From: DASROJ01 sp035646975
GTDB lineage: Bacteria > Acidobacteriota > Polarisedimenticolia > JACPZX01 > DASXTC01
Assembly: GCA_035646975.1 (NCBI GenBank)
Contig: DASROJ010000116.1
Span: 1-15,800 of the forward strand
DNA length: 15,800 bases
Reading direction: 5' to 3'
The first letter of the stretch is position 1. Every line of letters begins with the position of its first letter. The translations under genes and the position numbers were made by a program. Under the pieces are notes generated by a model. The model was given only the letters and a program-made list of their open reading frames with translations. It did not search any database and had not been told where the DNA came from. Below are positions 12,947 through 15,800 of this stretch, in pieces.

Positions 12947-14594
12947 GAGGAGACGCCCCCGGAGGGGAAAAAGTTTTGCGCAGCATCAGCTTTTCGTCCG
13001 CCCGGCTCAGTCCTGCCAGCCGCGCGAAGGCCTGATCGAGCGCCGGGAAGGAGCCGGGTGCGACTCCGGCCCTTTCGCGCCGGGCGCCTCCGATCCCGGC
13101 GCCACGCCCGCGCCGCCGGATGTCGCGGACAAGAGCCACCACCTGGTCGATGGCCTGCCTGGATTGCCGGCCACGGGGCACCGGCACCGGAAGCCGCGTC
13201 AGGTGCACCAGCTTGAGCTCGGCGAACAATCGCCCTGTCCGTGGCTGGATCGCGCGGAAGCTCCAGGTCGCAAGACGCGAGTTGAGGAATCCTTCGAGGT
13301 ACTCCAGCGGCAGCTCGCACCCGCGACGCGGCAGCGCGACGAACAGGTTGTTGCTCGCGCACAAACCCTCCCGGTCCAGGGCCGCGATGATGACGTCGCC
13401 TGTTCGCCTCACCAGGAGTTTCGGCCCGGCGAACCATCGCTCGTCGCCGAGATTGGCGTACTCCCCGGCGGCTTTGTCGATCAGACGCCGATCGTACAGG
13501 ACCCGCCACCCTTCGGGGCGCAGGAGAAACGGCCGGATCTCACGCCGACCCAGAACAAGCGGTCGCAGACGCCGGCCGCGGGAAGCCACCGCGTGGGGCG
13601 GCACGAACAGCTTCTCCCGGATGTTGCCCGTGTGGATCCCCTCGTGCGTCTCGAGCAGATCTCCCAGCGCGACACAGCGCTTCGCGAGACGGCCCAGCAG
13701 AGCCTCTTCGCGCGCATCGAGCGACAGGTTGAATGCGCAGCCGGGGGCGGTGGCGAACCTCGAGCGCGGAGCGCGCACCAGCCTGCCCGAAGGGCCCTCG
13801 GGGAAGCACCGCGTGATTCCACCGCGCGGGGGAGAGGCGGCGCGCGTGGCCACCATCGTACAGGCATCGAGATTCACTCCCGGGAACACCCGGCCCCAGT
13901 GTGTCAGCTCCTCGATCCGGTAGTTGTCGAGGACATGACGCCGTGCGGCCGGGTAGTTCTTCAGCAGGAAGTAATCGGGAAGCACCATCGCGAGACGGCC
14001 GCCGGGCTCCAGAAGTGACGTGGATCGTTCGATGAACAGCGTGAACGGATCTATCGCTCCGCGGGCGGTGCCGAACCTGGCGCGCAGCGCGAGCTTCGCC
14101 TCCCGGCCGAGCGTCCGGCTCCATCCACCCCAGGGCGGGTTGCCGATGATCATGTCGAACGGTCCGGCCACGGGTGACTCGACCGCCAGGAAATCATCCT
14201 GGAGCAGACCCGCGAAGCCGGCGCGGGCTCCCAGAGACCTTCGGGCGAGAGCCACCGCCCCGGGATCGATGTCAACCCCGTTAATGCAGCGCGCCACCGC
14301 CAGCGCCCGCGCCTGTTCTGCCGGAATGCCGGAGATACTCGAAAGGGTCGCGGCGATCAGGTCGGCTGCCGCGTTGAGGAAAGCCCCGTCGCCCATCGCC
14401 GGGTCCAGCAGCCGGGGCAGCGCGATCTCATCGGGACGGCCCCGCATCCCGGCCGCGCCATGGCGCAGGTTGTCCATCCACGGTCGGATGACCGCCAGCA
14501 GGAGATGACGCACCAGCGGCGACGGCGTGTAATAGCTGCCCAGCCGCCGCCGGGTATCGCGATCGAGCCCCGCCGGGTGCGGCGTCGTGAGCAC
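12942..14594 (-). CDS. Solitary N6-adenine-type DNA methyltransferase (Eco57I/TaqI-like)
   Basis: This 550-residue protein carries the gamma-type amino-methyltransferase motifs in order: YYTP (21-24), LLDPAMGDGAF (62-72, SAM binding), GVDIDP (106-111), and the catalytic NPPW (152-155). A C-terminal target-recognition half follows, with ETHEGIHTGNIREKLF, ASNNLFVALP and EYLEGFLNSRLATWSF, like TaqI/Type IIG enzymes. The predicted product is N6-methyladenine in DNA. There is no room for an N-terminal nuclease domain before YYTP, and no restriction gene is adjacent, so this looks like an orphan methylase rather than a restriction system. The start is GTG 14594, the only start codon after an in-frame stop 21 bases upstream. 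It lies 21 bases after the TlpA-like gene and probably shares its transcript. The C-terminal ~60 residues are Arg/Gly-rich. Confidence 0.88.
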   Translation of the reverse strand: MLTTPHPAGLDRDTRRRLGSYYTPSPLVRHLLLAVIRPWMDNLRHGAAGMRGRPDEIALPRLLDPAMGDGAFLNAAADLIAATLSSISGIPAEQARALAVARCINGVDIDPGAVALARRSLGARAGFAGLLQDDFLAVESPVAGPFDMIIGNPPWGGWSRTLGREAKLALRARFGTARGAIDPFTLFIERSTSLLEPGGRLAMVLPDYFLLKNYPAARRHVLDNYRIEELTHWGRVFPGVNLDACTMVATRAASPPRGGITRCFPEGPSGRLVRAPRSRFATAPGCAFNLSLDAREEALLGRLAKRCVALGDLLETHEGIHTGNIREKLFVPPHAVASRGRRLRPLVLGRREIRPFLLRPEGWRVLYDRRLIDKAAGEYANLGDERWFAGPKLLVRRTGDVIIAALDREGLCASNNLFVALPRRGCELPLEYLEGFLNSRLATWSFRAIQPRTGRLFAELKLVHLTRLPVPVPRGRQSRQAIDQVVALVRDIRRRGRGAGIGGARRERAGVAPGSFPALDQAFARLAGLSRADEKLMLRKTFSPPGASPL

Positions 14595-14615
14595 TCTGTC
14601 AGGAGCCCGCTGGTG

Positions 14616-15182
14616 TCATTGTTTAGTGGGTTTGGGTGGTTTGCTGGGTTTGGAGGAGTCGGGGCCGATGGCCTTGCTGATTTCATCCTCGAGCTTCACG
14701 GCAAAGCCGGGCGTCACCCCGATGAACCGTTTCAGCACCTTGCCGGTGGGATCGATCAGGTAGGTCGTCGGCACGGCCTGCACGTCGCCGAACCGCTCCA
14801 GAGTTTCATCGACTCCCATGAGGATCGGATAGTTGATCCCGTAGTCCTTGTTCTGCTCGAGGAACTCCTTCACATCGGACGACTCGCCCGACTGCACCGC
14901 GACGCCCACCGCCTGGAATCCCTGACTGGAGTACTTGCCGAACAGCCTGGCAATATGCGGCATCTCTTCGCGGCAGGGCCCGCACCAGACCGCCCAGAAG
15001 TTCACCAGCGTCAGCTTGCCGGCCCGGTAGTCCACCTTGACCTTCGAGCCCTTGAGGTCGCTCAACGTCAGGTCGGGGGCGTGCGTGAATTCGGCGGCCA
15101 GGGGAATGGTCGTGCAGAACAGCGCAACGACCGCGGCCCATACGGTCGTCGTCATTCGATCCGCCCGATGCATGCGATTCAT
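14616..15182 (-). CDS. TlpA-like thiol-disulfide oxidoreductase (redoxin)
   Basis: This 188-residue protein has a short basic N-terminus and a hydrophobic signal (TTVWAAVVALFCTTIPLAA, 12-30), so it should be periplasmic or membrane-anchored. The thioredoxin fold shows the active site WCGPC (66-70) in LVNFWAVWCGPCREEMP, and the cis-proline loop AVPTTYLID with P138. An A-P-D-L-T-L-S-D-L-K-G start to the domain is typical of TlpA/ResA-type proteins. It probably reduces periplasmic disulfides, for example in cytochrome c maturation or general thiol repair. The C-terminal tail is a low-complexity SKPSKPPKPTK run. ATG 15182 is supported by GGAGGGG about 5 bases upstream. It is divergent from the TonB-like gene and leads into the DNA methylase gene 21 bases downstream. 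Confidence 0.93.
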   Translation of the reverse strand: MNRMHRADRMTTTVWAAVVALFCTTIPLAAEFTHAPDLTLSDLKGSKVKVDYRAGKLTLVNFWAVWCGPCREEMPHIARLFGKYSSQGFQAVGVAVQSGESSDVKEFLEQNKDYGINYPILMGVDETLERFGDVQAVPTTYLIDPTGKVLKRFIGVTPGFAVKLEDEISKAIGPDSSKPSKPPKPTKQ

Positions 15183-15204
15183 GTGCGCCCCTCCAGGATC
15201 GCGT

Positions 15205-15249
15205 GAATCGTACTACATGCCCGGCACGATTGCAGCGAAGCCACGATTC
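15205..15249. repeat. ACGATT half-sites in the divergent tlpA-like / TonB-like promoter region
   Basis: ACGATT occurs at 15226-15231 and 15243-15248, 17 bases apart, and as its complement AATCGT at 15206-15211. The outer pair GAATCGT and ACGATTC forms a 7-base inverted repeat. A TACGAT -10-like hexamer for the minus-strand gene overlaps the first copy (15212-15207). The arrangement could be a shared operator for the two divergent genes. Confidence 0.3.
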
Positions 15250-15258
15250 CTCTATGAT
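15230..15258 (+). promoter_or_regulatory. Promoter placed for leaderless translation of the TonB-like gene
   Basis: TTGCAG (15230-15235) and TATGAT (15253-15258) are exactly 17 bases apart; the -10 matches at five of six positions. The ATG starts at 15265, 7 bases downstream of the -10, where transcription should begin. No ribosome binding site precedes the ATG. Confidence 0.45.
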
Positions 15259-15264
15259 TTGCCC

Positions 15265-15660
15265 ATGCGAAAACTCCTCACGACGGCGTTGCCGTTCATC
15301 CTGGTCGCGCTGGCGCTCGCCGCCGGCGCTCGGCGGGTCGAAGCGGCGGGTCCCGATCTCAAGACATACCCGTCATCCGACTTCACCGATCAGGCCTACC
15401 TGCAGAAGATGCACAAGCAGGTCGGGCTCGCATGGAAGCGGCCTGCGCCGCCTCCCAGGGCGGGCAGCAAGGCGGTGGTCATCGTCACGATCCTCAGGGA
15501 CGGCAGCCTGCTCGACACCAGGCTGCACATGAAGAGCGGAAGTGACGCGTGGGATGCCTCCGCCCTCGCGGCGGTGAAGGGCGCCTCGCCGTTCGATCCG
15601 CTTCCGAAGAGCTATCCCAGGACCTCGGTCGAGGTCCACTTCCACTTCGAATACAACTGA
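15265..15660 (+). CDS. Secreted TonB/TolA C-terminal-domain protein
   Basis: This 131-residue protein has a signal peptide (RKLLTTALPFILVALALAAG, cleavage likely after VEA at 27). The mature part is a single TonB/TolA-type C-terminal domain: YLQKMHKQVGLAWKRP forms the first helix, then VVIVTILRDGSLLDTRLHMKS, DAWDASALAAVKGASPFDPLP, and VEVHFHFEY as the last strand. There is no Pro-rich spacer or ExbD/ExbB partner. It may act as a free periplasmic protein rather than as an energy-transducing TonB; its partner is unknown. The ATG at 15265 fits the signal peptide and the upstream promoter; longer in-frame sequence would cross the divergent promoter. It ends 10 bases from the convergent threonine synthase gene. 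Confidence 0.82.
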   Translation: MRKLLTTALPFILVALALAAGARRVEAAGPDLKTYPSSDFTDQAYLQKMHKQVGLAWKRPAPPPRAGSKAVVIVTILRDGSLLDTRLHMKSGSDAWDASALAAVKGASPFDPLPKSYPRTSVEVHFHFEYN

Positions 15661-15670
15661 GATCCGCCCG

Positions 15671-15800
15671 TCACCTTCCGAACGGCATGGCGTCGAGGTA
15701 TTTCAACCCGGTGCCCGTGTTGAACAGCACGATGCGATCCGACGTGGAGACCTGGCGCTCCAGCGTCTTCTCGAGGATCGCCAGGTCTCCACGTCGGATC
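15671..15800 (-). CDS. thrC: Threonine synthase, C-terminal end (5' partial)
   Basis: The last 42 or so codons of a minus-strand gene are visible, ending in TGA at 15673-15671. Reading toward the end: AILEKTLERQVSTSDRIVL, then FNTGTGLKYLDAMPFGR. The T-G-(S/T)-G-L-K-Y-L-D motif after a hydrophobic V-L-F-N is diagnostic for the C-terminus of PLP-dependent threonine synthase, which makes threonine from O-phosphohomoserine. The first seven visible codons (from the window end) coincide with the right arm of a perfect 22-bp inverted repeat and read IRRGDLA, unlike the E-G-A-A-T region expected just before this helix. The gene is probably real but its visible 5' edge may be an artefact. Confidence 0.75.
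   Translation of the reverse strand, partial: IRRGDLAILEKTLERQVSTSDRIVLFNTGTGLKYLDAMPFGR
15736..15800. repeat. Perfect 22-bp inverted repeat ending exactly at the window end
   Basis: Bases 15736-15757 (beginning GATCCGACG, ending CCTGGCG) are the exact reverse complement of 15779-15800. The loop is 21 bases. Both arms lie inside the threonine synthase frame. Confidence 0.9.

Noticed and set aside
10975..13035. 686-residue plus-strand open frame antisense to speA
   Set aside because: It mirrors speA, whose motifs are unmistakable; high GC content leaves the complementary frame open. The product is Asp/His/Leu-rich with no recognisable domain.
12942..14594. Restriction-modification or BREX-type defence system
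   Set aside because: Only the methylase is present; there is no nuclease domain, helicase or other defence gene in the window.

Overview
The window is high-GC DNA, densely packed with ordinary bacterial housekeeping genes on both strands. Several genes point to a Gram-negative or diderm environmental bacterium: signal peptides, a free-standing TonB/TolA C-terminal domain, a TlpA-type redoxin, a LolA-like secreted protein and a HEAT-cyclophilin fusion. This gene mix is what I would expect of Acidobacteriota or a neighbouring uncultured phylum, but no single gene fixes the taxonomy. There are no rRNA or tRNA genes, CRISPR arrays, integrases or transposases. No gene-free stretch exceeds 300 bases; the longest gaps (4467-4659, 8566-8710, 9512-9643, 7661-7755) hold the promoter-like elements listed below.

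Layout. (1) Plus strand, 1-2269: the 3' part of a HEAT-repeat/cyclophilin fusion, then a small cupin. (2) Minus strand, 4466-2272: a tight three-gene cassette of SxtJ-like membrane protein, NodU/CmcH-type O-carbamoyltransferase and DUF5989 membrane protein. Each downstream ribosome binding site overlaps the preceding stop codon. A good sigma70-type promoter with an operator-like dyad precedes the cassette. (3) Plus strand, 4660-6464: glycerophosphodiester phosphodiesterase and GpsA with an ATGA overlap, a sn-glycerol-3-phosphate supply pair. (4) Minus strand, 9511-6445: a zinc-ribbon SAM methyltransferase, a secreted LolA/DUF6503-like protein, then a coupled run of a possible 12-residue leader ORF, an unknown 97-aa protein and a secreted S1/P1-type nuclease. 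(5) Plus strand, 9644-10080: two small unknown proteins behind a promoter placed for leaderless translation. (6) Minus strand, 15182-10103: TlpA-like redoxin, a solitary N6-adenine DNA methylase, arginine decarboxylase (speA) and agmatinase (speB). The last two share an ATGA overlap and convert arginine to agmatine and then putrescine plus urea. (7) Plus strand, 15265-15660: a TonB/TolA C-terminal-domain protein, also apparently leaderless. (8) Minus strand, 15671-15800: the C-terminal end of threonine synthase, running into a perfect 22-bp inverted repeat at the very end of the window.

The most interesting items are the SxtJ/carbamoyltransferase/DUF5989 cassette, which stands alone without a biosynthetic cluster, with its operator-like promoter; the unknown two-gene leaderless unit; the leader ORF/97-aa/nuclease coupling chain; and the terminal inverted repeat, which may be an assembly artefact.
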